The notes under the pieces were generated by a model. The model was not told the origin of the DNA. It worked only from the letters and a program-made list of their open reading frames with translations, and ran no database searches. The translations under genes and the position numbers were made by a program. Positions 16,414 through 24,992 of a stretch of DNA of 27,700 bases are shown in pieces. Position 1 is the first letter of the stretch; each line of letters opens with the position of its first letter. The stretch spans positions 1-27,700 of the forward strand of contig CAYPZI010000031.1 in the NCBI GenBank assembly GCA_964415185.1, read 5' to 3'. The DNA is from CAYVBJ01 sp964415185. GTDB lineage: Bacteria; Bacteroidota; Rhodothermia; Balneolales; Balneolaceae.

Positions 16414-16746
16414 ATGACTCTTTTAAGCAGAGAGACATCACTCATATTAGGTGCCCTTCTTTTGGTCCCGTCTCTGGTAAATGCCCAATCCGGATATAAT
16501 GCCCAATCGGACAGTTTATCAGCAGATTCTTTAAATGGAGTAACTGATATTTTTGTCGACATACCTGATGACTCTGATATTTTATTGGAGATGCCTGTGT
16601 TTAACCCGGACAGTAATGCCGCCTTTCTGATGTATGAACCAAATGAAAATATCGTTTATAATATGCCTGTTTTTGGGCTTAAGGATTCGTTGAAGGTAAA
16701 ATCACAAAATTTTAGTCTGAACCGTAATTTAACTGAACCGAAATAA
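16414..16746 (+). CDS. Small secreted protein with duplicated MPVF motif
   Basis: 110 residues: signal peptide about 1-24 (cleavage NA|QSG), a Ser/Asp-rich linker with a short NAQS duplication, then two related units ending in MPVF (60-63 and 84-87). The units follow the pattern LLEMPVFNPDSNAAF and IVYNMPVFGLKDS, about 24 residues apart. I recognise no family; the spacing suggests a short surface or periplasmic repeat protein. It lies 18 nt before the Crp/Fnr-type regulator and is probably co-transcribed with it. Confidence 0.68.
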   Translation: MTLLSRETSLILGALLLVPSLVNAQSGYNAQSDSLSADSLNGVTDIFVDIPDDSDILLEMPVFNPDSNAAFLMYEPNENIVYNMPVFGLKDSLKVKSQNFSLNRNLTEPK

Positions 16747-16764
16747 TATACACCATATAAAAGC

Positions 16765-17340
16765 ATGCCCGGCGGTTTTGAAAAATATCTGAAAGAAAAA
16801 GTACTTGTTCAGCCGCGGCATTTGTCTTCACTGATGGAACATGTTCATACCAGGAAGCTTAGAAAAAATGAGTTTCTTTTGACGGAAGGCCAGACATGCA
16901 AGCATGCCTTTTTTGTGGAAGAAGGCCTGTTGAGGTTCTATACAATTGATGAGAATGGGAAGGAGCACCTGGTTCAGTTTGTCCCTGAAGACTGGTTTAT
17001 AAGTGACAGAAGCAGTATCTATTTTAATGAGCCATCCGGTTTTTATATCGATTCGATTGAAGAAAGTACAGTTGCGATACTCGGCCGGGATTTTTACGAC
17101 CACGCTCTTTCGCTCAGTCCCGAATTCAGAAGCTACAATGAATACCTTCTTCAAAATCACATCAGACAAATGCAGAACCGGATCAATCTATTACTTGGAG
17201 CTTCTGCAGAAAAACGCTACACAGAATTTTTGAAGCTCTATCCGGATATTGTGTCAAGGGTTCCGCAATGGATGATTGCCTCCTATCTTGGCATCACACC
17301 GGAGAGCCTGAGCCGTGTCAGGAAAAACCTTGCCCGGTAA
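16765..17340 (+). CDS. Crp/Fnr-family transcriptional regulator
   Basis: 191 residues: a cyclic-nucleotide-binding-type beta-roll (about 20-115, KNEFLLTEGQTCKHAFFVEEGLLRFY with the EEGLLR core), a dimerisation helix (about 125-150) and a short C-terminal helix-turn-helix (about 168-191, WMIASYLGITPESLSRVRK). It is of the Bacteroidota Crp-like type, lacks the N-terminal cysteine cluster of Fnr, and its ligand is not predictable. Its start follows the secreted-protein stop by 18 nt. Confidence 0.88.
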   Translation: MPGGFEKYLKEKVLVQPRHLSSLMEHVHTRKLRKNEFLLTEGQTCKHAFFVEEGLLRFYTIDENGKEHLVQFVPEDWFISDRSSIYFNEPSGFYIDSIEESTVAILGRDFYDHALSLSPEFRSYNEYLLQNHIRQMQNRINLLLGASAEKRYTEFLKLYPDIVSRVPQWMIASYLGITPESLSRVRKNLAR

Positions 17341-17537
17341 TATTTTTAAAAAAGATTTCTTTATTTATTAGCATAGATCAATGATTTATACCGAAAATTA
17401 TTTGATTGTATAAAGAACCAAACAATCATAAAAAATATATGATGAAAAATACAATTAAACAGGCATCTAGTTCGGAAAATCAAATAATATCTATTTACAA
17501 ACCACTCCATCACTGCCTTCCACGTAGAGAATAATAG

Positions 17538-17564
17538 TTGAGATTAAAAAATTGTATATTTTTG
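17538..17564 (+). promoter_or_regulatory. Candidate promoter of the rhodanese gene
   Basis: TATTTTTG at 17557-17564 matches TAnnTTTG; a GTTG ends at 17540, 16 nt upstream, close to a -33 box. It would give a 5' leader of about 60 nt before the ATG at 17631. The surrounding 290-nt spacer (17341-17630) is very AT-rich and shows nothing else I can support. Confidence 0.38.
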
Positions 17565-17630
17565 TCACAAACACGAAAATAAATCCCATCCTGATTTTTA
17601 ATTTCAAAATTTGAATTACAGTATTAAACC

Positions 17631-18524
17631 ATGAAAAGATATCTTACACTATTTATAATTTTTATTTTTGCAGCTTGTTCTAATGAACAGCCAAAAGAGG
17701 AAATGACTGCTGACTATCCGAATGCGAACTTGCTGGTAAACGCAACAGAGCTGGCGGATATGCTGGATTCCCCCAACCTTTTAATTATCGACACACGTTC
17801 AATGCCTGCCGGAGAATTTATACCCGGAGCCGTTCATTTTAATTCAATCCCGGAACTTGCAGATCCCGAACATCCGGTTCAGAACTTCCTGATTGGCCCG
17901 GATACTTTCCAGGAAAAGATGCGAAATCTTGGAGTTGATAATGAAGATCAAATTGTAATCTATGACGGAGGCAATTCGCTGAGTGCCGCCCGGCTCTTTT
18001 ATGCCCTGGAATATTACGGCTTTCCCAATGCGTCGATCCTGAACGGTGGCCTGGCAGGATGGAAAGCTGAAGAGCTCGACGTTTCGGATTCCCCTGCCGA
18101 ACCTTCAGCGGGCAGTTTCGAGGTTAATGTCCGTGAAGCCAGGTTCTGTGACTTTGATTATGTAACGGCTGCTGCCGATGATCCGGATAAGGTTATTTTT
18201 GATGTCCGATCCGCTGCAGAATATAACGGTGAGGATGTAAGGGCTGAACGAGGCGGACACATCCCGAATGCGGCTAACCTGGAGTGGAATAATGTCCTGG
18301 AAAAAGCGGGTGTTTCCTACTTTCTCCCGGCCGGTGAAATTCAGGCGAAGTATGACAGCCTCGGCATTACCCGCGATAAAGAGGTGATTCCACACTGTCA
18401 AACCAATGTCCGGGGATCTCATGCCTATTTTACCCTGCGGCTGATGGGATATGATTCCGTACGCCCATACGAAGCCTCCTGGGCCGAATATGGAAACCGG
18501 GATGATGCAGAGGTTGTGAACTGA
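17631..18524 (+). CDS. Rhodanese-type sulfurtransferase lipoprotein
   Basis: 297 residues with a lipoprotein signal (FIFAAC, Cys16) and two rhodanese domains, as in thiosulfate or 3-mercaptopyruvate sulfurtransferases, which move sulfane sulfur onto a thiophile such as cyanide. The N-terminal domain (about 34-150) has the inactive-loop form YDGGNSLSAAR. The C-terminal domain (about 165-290) carries the active loop PHCQTNVRGSH with Cys256, plus GGHIPNAANLEW. Export as a lipoprotein puts the chemistry in the periplasm. The 4-helix membrane protein follows 30 nt later. Confidence 0.88.
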   Translation: MKRYLTLFIIFIFAACSNEQPKEEMTADYPNANLLVNATELADMLDSPNLLIIDTRSMPAGEFIPGAVHFNSIPELADPEHPVQNFLIGPDTFQEKMRNLGVDNEDQIVIYDGGNSLSAARLFYALEYYGFPNASILNGGLAGWKAEELDVSDSPAEPSAGSFEVNVREARFCDFDYVTAAADDPDKVIFDVRSAAEYNGEDVRAERGGHIPNAANLEWNNVLEKAGVSYFLPAGEIQAKYDSLGITRDKEVIPHCQTNVRGSHAYFTLRLMGYDSVRPYEASWAEYGNRDDAEVVN

Positions 18525-18554
18525 TAAAGGTAAAATACAAAAGAAGGTATCAAA

Positions 18555-19031
18555 ATGAGTGTATCTGTATTTTGGAGAACGGTTATTTGCGGATTGATTG
18601 CCACTTTCGTCATGACCATGATCGCTTTTTTGCAAAGCGGAATCGGCCTGCCCGCAATCGACCTCGGACACATTTTGAAGGAAAGCTTTAACCATGTTCA
18701 TGGCGGAGAGCCCTACTCCCTGGTTTGGGGAAATGCCGCCTATAACGCCGGGGGAATTATGATGGCTTTGGTCTGGGTCAGTTTTTTGCAAACCCGCTTT
18801 CCGGGAAAGTGGTTGATTCAGGGAGTTTCGTTGGGTATCCTGATATCTGTTGTAATGGGATTGGTGGTTTCACCGCTGGTTTCGAGTGCAGCGGGTGAGT
18901 CGTTCGGCCTGTTTTATACCGATACCTGGGCACCGGGACTTATTATTTTGGCCGGATTGGTGATGCACCTGGGTTATGGGCTTACACTCACACTTTCACT
19001 CAAAGTGGCCGGAGTGCACGGAGTTGATTGA
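18555..19031 (+). CDS. Four-helix membrane protein, function unknown
   Basis: 158 residues with about four membrane helices (about 8-28, 58-80, 86-107 and 125-150), a HVHGGEPY motif between the first two and a GLFYTDTWAPG loop before the last. It resembles DUF-type membrane proteins of the DUF6789 kind, recalled rather than verified. Being 30 nt after the sulfurtransferase, it may work with it, but nothing in its sequence indicates sulfur chemistry. Confidence 0.72.
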   Translation: MSVSVFWRTVICGLIATFVMTMIAFLQSGIGLPAIDLGHILKESFNHVHGGEPYSLVWGNAAYNAGGIMMALVWVSFLQTRFPGKWLIQGVSLGILISVVMGLVVSPLVSSAAGESFGLFYTDTWAPGLIILAGLVMHLGYGLTLTLSLKVAGVHGVD

Positions 19032-19260
19032 ATACGTTGTGGCTTTGGATTTTCTCCTGCCGTGTACCCGCTGTGACCGTTGTGGTTACCTGGCACTTAT
19101 TCTGAACCAAGCTTGTTTTCGCCACGAAGGTTTGCTATTGATAAAAATCGGCTTTTACTTGTAGAAATACTCTCGCCTGTGTCCCCTGCGTGAAACAGAA
19201 AGCATAATCTGCATCAACGTCGCCATTCCCTTCAAATGCAAAGGAATCATCCAAAAAACA

Positions 19261-19292
19261 ATTCAACAGTTCTACGATTCAACAGTTCTACG
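19261..19292. repeat. Perfect tandem duplication of 16 bp
   Basis: ATTCAACAGTTCTACG occurs twice head-to-tail, in the roughly 290-nt spacer between the convergent membrane-protein and hutH genes. The rest of that spacer (19032-19260) is degenerate filler with TTTTCGCCACGAAGG and TCGCCTGTGTCCCCTGCGTG-type strings; no gene or clear terminator is visible. Confidence 0.85.
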
Positions 19293-19319
19293 CTTTTTGC
19301 TTTGCATACTGCCTGCTTT

Positions 19320-20780
19320 CTACTGCCAATTGCGTACAAGATGTACGGCTTTTTCGATTTCATCTTTGAAAAAGTGATCGGCTGAAGAATGCCTGATTAC
19401 ATTTCTTACTTTTTGATGGGCCTCATGGACACTTTTACCCGGCTTAAGAGGTTTTCTGAAATCGAGAGCCTGGGCTGCCGTAAAAAGTTCGATTGCAAGA
19501 ACCTGCAACGTGTTTTCAAATACTTTGAGCAGATGCAGTGCACCGATGCTTCCCATGCTTACATGGTCTTCCTGGCCGAGGCTGGTCGGGATTGAATCGA
19601 CCGAAGCGGGATGACACAATACCTTGTTTTCCGAAACCAGGGCAGCTGCCGTATACTGCGGAATCATAAAACCCGAATTGATTCCCGTTTCTTCCATCAG
19701 CAGTTTCGGCAGGCCGTCATGTCCTCCCAGCAACAAGTAGGTTCGCCGTTCAGAAATGGAAGCCAGCTCGGCAAGGGCAATTTTTGCATAATCAATTGCA
19801 AGCGCAAGCGGCTGCCCATGGAAATTACCGCCACTGATGATTTCACCTTCCCCGAAAACAAGGGGATTGTCGGTAACCGAATTGAGTTCCGTTTCAAAAA
19901 CAGAGATACAATGATCCAAGGCATCCCGGGAGGCACCGTGAACCTGCGGTACACATCGCAAACAATAAGGATCCTGAACTTTCCCGCAATTTCTGTGAGA
20001 TTCCAGGATTTCACTCTCCCGAAGGTAATGCCGTACATTCCGGGCTACTTTTATCTGCCCGGGATGAGGCCGCACCTTCTGAATATTTTTATGAAAAGGT
20101 TTGATGCTGCCCTGCAGGGCTTCAAGGCTCATTGCCGCGATCAGGTCGGACGTCTCAAGAAGTTTAAGGCTTTTGTTGAGCACATAGGCACCATAACCCG
20201 TCATCTGCTGGGTTCCATTGATCAGTGAAAGCCCGTCTTTGGGCTGAAGGTTGATCGGCTTCAAAGAATGTTCATTCAAAACTTTTTCGGCCGGCATCTC
20301 TCTATTACCGTCTTTATCCCAAAATAAGCCGAGGCCAATCAAAGGCAGCGACATATGTGCAAGTGGCGCAAGATCGCCGGACGCCCCGACACTGCCTTTT
20401 TCGGGGATGACCGGGATCATATCGTGATCGGCAAACCACATGAGCCGGTCAAAGGTCTCTTTTGAGATTCCCGAAAAGCCCAATCCGAGAGAATGAATTT
20501 TCAGTTTCATCATGAGACGGCTGATTTCTAACGGAACCGGATCACCGGTACCCACAGCATGCGACAACAGCAGGTTTCGCTGAAGCTGCCGAAGTTCAGG
20601 CAGTTCAACTCTGCTTGTTGCCAGCGCCCCGAACCCGGTATTGATGCCATAATAGGCATTGCCGTCATGCAGTGCCTTTTCTACGGATTGCCTTGCATTC
20701 AATAACTTCTCCGGATTTTTTTTGAGCTTTTCCAGGCTCTGATCCAGGTCATCGTGTAAATTTTTTATTGTGATTTTCAA
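19320..20780 (-). CDS. hutH: Histidine ammonia-lyase
   Basis: 486-residue enzyme converting L-histidine to urocanate and ammonia. The MIO electrophile forms from Ala133-Ser134-Gly135 (GSVGASGDLAPLAH); Tyr44 in YGINTGFG is the general base and His74 in LLSHAVG fits the histidine branch; QDPYCLRCVPQVHG is also conserved. The start is TTG at 20780: the frame is open back to the porin's own TAA (20793-20795) with no ATG or GTG between, and internal ATGs are too far in. The porin stop is 12 nt upstream, giving a two-gene unit. hutU, hutI and hutG are not in the window. An aromatic amino-acid lyase of the same fold cannot be wholly excluded. Confidence 0.9.
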   Translation of the reverse strand: MKITIKNLHDDLDQSLEKLKKNPEKLLNARQSVEKALHDGNAYYGINTGFGALATSRVELPELRQLQRNLLLSHAVGTGDPVPLEISRLMMKLKIHSLGLGFSGISKETFDRLMWFADHDMIPVIPEKGSVGASGDLAPLAHMSLPLIGLGLFWDKDGNREMPAEKVLNEHSLKPINLQPKDGLSLINGTQQMTGYGAYVLNKSLKLLETSDLIAAMSLEALQGSIKPFHKNIQKVRPHPGQIKVARNVRHYLRESEILESHRNCGKVQDPYCLRCVPQVHGASRDALDHCISVFETELNSVTDNPLVFGEGEIISGGNFHGQPLALAIDYAKIALAELASISERRTYLLLGGHDGLPKLLMEETGINSGFMIPQYTAAALVSENKVLCHPASVDSIPTSLGQEDHVSMGSIGALHLLKVFENTLQVLAIELFTAAQALDFRKPLKPGKSVHEAHQKVRNVIRHSSADHFFKDEIEKAVHLVRNWQ

Positions 20781-20792
20781 TTTTTTAATGAA

Positions 20793-22091
20793 TTATAGTT
20801 TTAAAATATGCGGATTCAAGCGGAACATCACCCATGCCCATCCATTGAAAGAGGAGGCATTGCTGTTTCTTTTCACTCTTTCCATGGTATCGGTCTGAAT
20901 CATTTGAGAATATCCGATAAAAAGGGTGGCAGCCTGTTCGGGCCTGAAAGTTAACAACAAATCAATTTCCGTCCCCATATAACGGCTCATTGAATTTCCT
21001 GCCACATTAAAAACTTCCGTATCAGACAAAAACTGGTGCAGGTTGATATCAAAAGCCATCTTCTCCGTGAAATTCCACTTTGCTTTTTGGTAGAAATTTA
21101 TGAGCCCCACGTCATACGGATTTCCCGGCTGACTGAAGGGATTTCCGACGTTGAAAAAATCCATATAGCCGTAAAATTTATGATTGGTTCCATAGAGCGG
21201 GTTGAATGATTTGTTTTTGTCAGAGTCTATATCCGTACCCGAAAGCCAGTCGATACCGGCTGTTAATTCACTTTTTCCCCGGAAATATGTTACTTCGGAA
21301 TTGAAAAGAAAAGCACTCACATCAGCCTGCAGAGGATCCACGCCAAACTGGTAGAAAAATTCTCCCCTGTAGGTAAAGTCGCCAAAATTGTAAAATCCGT
21401 TCAGACCGGTGGTTTGCCTGAATGAGACGGTGCTGTCTGCCTGCACCTGGCGGCCATCGTTATGGAACAAAAAGCTGTATCCCCACTTATCCATTGTCCG
21501 GTTGATCCACACATATTGCATGGTTTTGTTGTTGCCCTCAAGCTCGAAAAACGTGTCCGTCAGGCGGGTGGGCTCAAAATCAACCGATTGATTAAAAGTA
21601 ACACCTGCATGTGCCGTGAGGTTAGATTCCGGTTTTAAAAACCGAACCAGAAGGGCATCGTGGCTGCGCCCCTGCTGAGCCCAGTCGAGAGTTCCGAGAA
21701 AGCGGTCGTTGTCGTAGGCAATTTCCTGTCTGCCGAATTTCAAGGACCACTGCTTGTCAAGGTTATAAGATACCCAGGCTTCAAACACATTCGTAAGGGC
21801 ATCATCCTCTTTGAAAATCTGGTTCAGGTTACCCCATACCCTCACATCCTGTACTGACAGGCGGACCCCGTATTTTCCTGTTTCATAACCGAGGTTGAGC
21901 CTGCTTCTCTGTTCAACAAAAGCGGCAGGGTCTTCCGATTTTTCAATGGGCCTTTTAAAGCCGTTTCTCAACTCAAAACGCGGACGCATTTCCACTCCAA
22001 CGGTAAAAGTTGTATCTGCCTGTTGGGCGGGGGCTTCTAAAGATAGTAGTGTAAAAATTAAAATCAGGATTCCGGTTAGCTGTTTTTTCAT
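20793..22091 (-). CDS. Outer-membrane porin, alginate-export family
   Basis: 432 residues: signal peptide about 1-22 (APA|QQ) and an outer-membrane barrel of the alginate-export/AlgE-like family (PF13372 type). Recognisable features include VGVEMRPRFELRNGF, RSRLNLGYE, VRVWGNLNQIF, WSLKFGRQEIAYDNDRFLG and a final strand WAWVMFRLNPHILKL. Bacteroidota members are general anion or solute channels rather than dedicated alginate exporters. It is the first gene of the minus-strand unit with hutH, so uptake of a HutH substrate is a reasonable guess. Confidence 0.82.
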   Translation of the reverse strand: MKKQLTGILILIFTLLSLEAPAQQADTTFTVGVEMRPRFELRNGFKRPIEKSEDPAAFVEQRSRLNLGYETGKYGVRLSVQDVRVWGNLNQIFKEDDALTNVFEAWVSYNLDKQWSLKFGRQEIAYDNDRFLGTLDWAQQGRSHDALLVRFLKPESNLTAHAGVTFNQSVDFEPTRLTDTFFELEGNNKTMQYVWINRTMDKWGYSFLFHNDGRQVQADSTVSFRQTTGLNGFYNFGDFTYRGEFFYQFGVDPLQADVSAFLFNSEVTYFRGKSELTAGIDWLSGTDIDSDKNKSFNPLYGTNHKFYGYMDFFNVGNPFSQPGNPYDVGLINFYQKAKWNFTEKMAFDINLHQFLSDTEVFNVAGNSMSRYMGTEIDLLLTFRPEQAATLFIGYSQMIQTDTMERVKRNSNASSFNGWAWVMFRLNPHILKL

Positions 22092-22119
22092 GAAAATTGT
22101 TTTTGTTTTATAGTCAAAG

Positions 22120-22127
22120 CAAAACTA
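22120..22127 (-). promoter_or_regulatory. Candidate -7 element (TAGTTTTG) for the porin-hutH unit
   Basis: Reads TAGTTTTG on the minus strand, a full TAnnTTTG match, 28 nt upstream of the porin ATG at 22091. No good TTTG -33 box is present. The rest of the porin-mnmA divergent spacer holds a run of eight Gs (22177-22184) and a small CGGTT-AAA-AACCG hairpin (22245-22257). Confidence 0.35.
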
Positions 22128-22300
22128 AAATAAAAGATAACGATTTTCACCTTCCCGCCTACACTAAGGCTTCATCGGGGGGGGTTAAATAAAATTTACA
22201 GGGAATTTTTTGATTTCGGCTGCGTTAAATTCACCTGCACAATCCGGTTAAAAACCGTTATCTTGAATCTAATTTATAAAACGTTTTAGTTTAGATCGAA

Positions 22301-23437
22301 ATGAGTTCAAAAGGAAGAGTATTGGTGGCCATGAGCGGAGGAGTTGATTCTTCGGTTGCGGCCGTTATGCTCAAAGAAGAGGGATATGATGTCATTGGCA
22401 TCACCATGAAAACATGGGATTACCACCGGAGCGGGGGTGATACAAACAAGGAGACCGGCTGCTGTACCGTAGAATCAATGAATGATGCCCGGCATATCGC
22501 AGTAAACCATGGCTTTAAACATTTTATTGTCGATATACGTGACGAATTCGGCGACTGGGTGATCGACCGTTTTATAGAAGATTATACACACGGCAGAACT
22601 CCCAATCCATGTGTCCTCTGCAATACGCATATCAAGTGGGCGGCCCTTTTGAGGCGTGCCGATAACCTGGGGTGTGATTTTATTGCGACCGGCCATTATG
22701 CCAATGTAAGGGAAGAAAACGGAAGATATGTGATTTCGAAAGGGCGTGATCACAATAAAGATCAATCCTATGCCCTGTGGGGTGTAAGGCAGGAGCATCT
22801 TGCACGGACAATCTTTCCACTTGGTAATTACCGTAAAACGGAAATAAGGCAATTTGCCGAAGATTACGGCCTGCTGAATGTAGCCAATAAACCCGATTCG
22901 TATGAAATCTGCTTTATACCCGATAATGATTATCACCGGTTTCTGAATGACAAGGTTGACGGGCTTGAAGGCCGGGTTAAAGACGGCAATTTTATTGACA
23001 AGGAAGGAAATGTTGTAGGAAAACACAAAGGCTTTCCATACTACACCATCGGACAGCGGCGCGGGCTCGATTTGCCAATGGGTTACCCGGTTTACGTAAC
23101 CGATATAAATGCAGAAACGAATGAAATTACCATTGGCACAAAAGACGAACTGATCAGTACAACCTGCCGGGCCAAAGAAATAAATCTTGTCAAATACGCC
23201 CGGATACCGGGCAGCGAGATGGAAATTACCGGTAAGATCAGGTATAATGATCCCGGTGCTGCAGGCGTCATTCGTCAGCTTGATGAAGGCCGGATCGAGG
23301 TTCATTTTCCTGCCGGACGGGATGCCATCACACCCGGACAGGCAGTGGTATGCTATGAAGGCAATGACGTAGTTGCCGGAGGCTGGATCCACAAGGTCAA
23401 TGTGGAGATGGAAGAAATAAAAGAAGTTACGGCCTGA
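22301..23437 (+). CDS. mnmA: tRNA-specific 2-thiouridylase MnmA
   Basis: 378-residue cytoplasmic enzyme that thiolates U34 of tRNA(Lys, Glu, Gln) using sulfur relayed from a cysteine desulfurase. PP-loop SGGVDSS (12-18) binds ATP; Cys107 in NPCVLCN and Cys204 in YEICFIP are the catalytic pair; GHYA (131-134) and KDQSYAL (153-159) are conserved. Length and domain order (adenylation, central, C-terminal beta barrel) are normal. It is divergent from the porin gene; the next gene is 56 nt downstream. Confidence 0.96.
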   Translation: MSSKGRVLVAMSGGVDSSVAAVMLKEEGYDVIGITMKTWDYHRSGGDTNKETGCCTVESMNDARHIAVNHGFKHFIVDIRDEFGDWVIDRFIEDYTHGRTPNPCVLCNTHIKWAALLRRADNLGCDFIATGHYANVREENGRYVISKGRDHNKDQSYALWGVRQEHLARTIFPLGNYRKTEIRQFAEDYGLLNVANKPDSYEICFIPDNDYHRFLNDKVDGLEGRVKDGNFIDKEGNVVGKHKGFPYYTIGQRRGLDLPMGYPVYVTDINAETNEITIGTKDELISTTCRAKEINLVKYARIPGSEMEITGKIRYNDPGAAGVIRQLDEGRIEVHFPAGRDAITPGQAVVCYEGNDVVAGGWIHKVNVEMEEIKEVTA

Positions 23438-23493
23438 AACCTGAACCTTTCTTTTTCGTTTACACTCTGTACATCTCATTTAATCTAAAAAAT

Positions 23494-24228
23494 ATGAAAC
23501 ACAGATTTATATTTATTCTTCCGGTTTTAATGTTTCTTTTGCCGGCTTCTCTTTTTGCCCAGTTTGAAGGCGCAATCAGTTTCAGGTTTGTAAACCTTGA
23601 TAAACCGGCTGAAGAAAGCCGTTATGAACTTACGGCTTCCAAAAACCGGCTGTTTCTCCAATCTGAAAACCAGGTTCAGGTGATGCAGATGATGAATGCA
23701 TCCGGACTTCTGGTGCGGAGTGATTTAGATGACTTTGTCCTTATTGATGACGAAAATCAAGCACTTACTTTAAAAAATTCTGATATCAACAGGATGATCT
23801 CCATGTTTGACGGTTCTGAAGATAAGACTTCAAAGTCGTTTGACTGGGAAAACAGGGTTACTGCAACCGGCAACAGACGTACTATCCAGGGATATGAAGC
23901 CGAAGAGATGCTTCTTAAATCAAACGACAATGAAACCATTTCGATCTGGCTTTCCGAAGAGATAAAATTAAACTGGGGAATTTTGATTGATTTCTGGAAT
24001 ACAACCGGAAAAAGCCTGACCGATGAAGAACTGCCGATAGAGCTTGTGATGAACAATAACAGTTTTCCGCTCCTGATTGAATTCAAAAAAAATGATCAGT
24101 TAAAGGCAAAGGCCGAGGTTTACCGAATTGATAGAGGCAGATTCAATCGTGATAAACTCGAAATACCGAAAAATGCCGAGGTTATCGGGTTATCCGACCT
24201 TATGATGAATATGTTCCGGAACCGTTAA
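23494..24228 (+). CDS. Exported DUF4412-type protein
   Basis: 244 residues: signal peptide about 1-22 (LFAQ|F) followed by a beta-rich domain beginning FEGAISFRF, a pattern of DUF4412/GLPGLI-like periplasmic proteins in this group. GYEAEEMLLKSND and an ISIWLSEEI stretch agree with that family. Function unknown. It lies 8 nt before the 5'-nucleotidase C-terminal gene, so it is likely part of that transcript. Confidence 0.75.
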   Translation: MKHRFIFILPVLMFLLPASLFAQFEGAISFRFVNLDKPAEESRYELTASKNRLFLQSENQVQVMQMMNASGLLVRSDLDDFVLIDDENQALTLKNSDINRMISMFDGSEDKTSKSFDWENRVTATGNRRTIQGYEAEEMLLKSNDNETISIWLSEEIKLNWGILIDFWNTTGKSLTDEELPIELVMNNNSFPLLIEFKKNDQLKAKAEVYRIDRGRFNRDKLEIPKNAEVIGLSDLMMNMFRNR

Positions 24229-24236
24229 CGGAAGCT

Positions 24237-24992
24237 ATGAAGGCGAAGAATTGTAGTATTCTCTTTATCTTCGTTCTGATTGCCGGTTGCACAGGAACCG
24301 AATCCCTCACTCCGTCTGAAACCATGCCGGTTAATACTGAAATGGTTCAGATAGGGCCGTTGATTTACTTTAATCCGGAAGAATCCGACTCAACAGTACA
24401 ATCACTGATTGAAAGCTACAGGGATTCGCTTTTGGCTTTTACGGATAGAAAAGTAGCTACTGCTTCATCCGACCTCACTTTTGAAAAGCCTGCTTATTCC
24501 CTTGGTTATTTACTGGCAGATATCCTGCGCTTCCGTGCGTCCCGTGAATTGCGGGATTTTGTACACATAGGAATCACAGACGAGCGATCGTATCAAACCT
24601 ATCTCAAACAGGGCACGATAACCATCGGTGATATGTATCAGCTATTACCCTACGACAACCACCTTACTGTTTTATCAATGTGCGGCAAGGATATCATAGC
24701 GTTGATGGAAGAAATTGCCGCCATGGGCGGAGCACCTGTCAGCGGTATCAGGATGAGTATATCGGATGGTGCAGCGAAAGGAGTACTTGTGAATGCGGAA
24801 GTGGTAGATTCATCAAAAACATACCTGGTTGCAACAAACAGTTATCTTGCCAACGGGAACGGGCCGTTCAGGTCACTTCACAATTTTAAAGAGAGGAAAG
24901 ATCTCAATCTTTTGGTAAGAAAGGCATTCATCGACTACTTCCAAAATCAGCAGAAGATTGAACCTGCAAATGATAAGAGAATCCGGGAATGA
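24237..24992 (+). CDS. 5'-nucleotidase C-terminal domain lipoprotein
   Basis: 251 residues. Lipoprotein signal LIAGC (Cys18), then a domain matching the substrate-binding C-terminal domain of 5'-nucleotidases (PF02872): GDMYQLLPYDNHLTVLSMCG (131-150), APVSGIRMSI and VATNSYLANGNG (198-209). The usual nucleoside-binding N-G-G-x-R near the domain start is replaced by ITDERSYQ. The metal-binding domain is absent and is encoded by the next gene, whose ATG overlaps this stop (ATGA). The pair is therefore a split 5'-nucleotidase in reversed order (C-domain first). Confidence 0.85.
   Translation: MKAKNCSILFIFVLIAGCTGTESLTPSETMPVNTEMVQIGPLIYFNPEESDSTVQSLIESYRDSLLAFTDRKVATASSDLTFEKPAYSLGYLLADILRFRASRELRDFVHIGITDERSYQTYLKQGTITIGDMYQLLPYDNHLTVLSMCGKDIIALMEEIAAMGGAPVSGIRMSISDGAAKGVLVNAEVVDSSKTYLVATNSYLANGNGPFRSLHNFKERKDLNLLVRKAFIDYFQNQQKIEPANDKRIRE

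Noticed and set aside
19611..20228. 205-codon plus-strand ORF opposite hutH
   Set aside because: hutH has all catalytic motifs in the other strand; this frame has none.
22475..23479. 334-codon minus-strand ORF opposite mnmA
   Set aside because: Long only because it is antisense to a conserved gene; composition and lack of motifs mark it as a shadow of mnmA.
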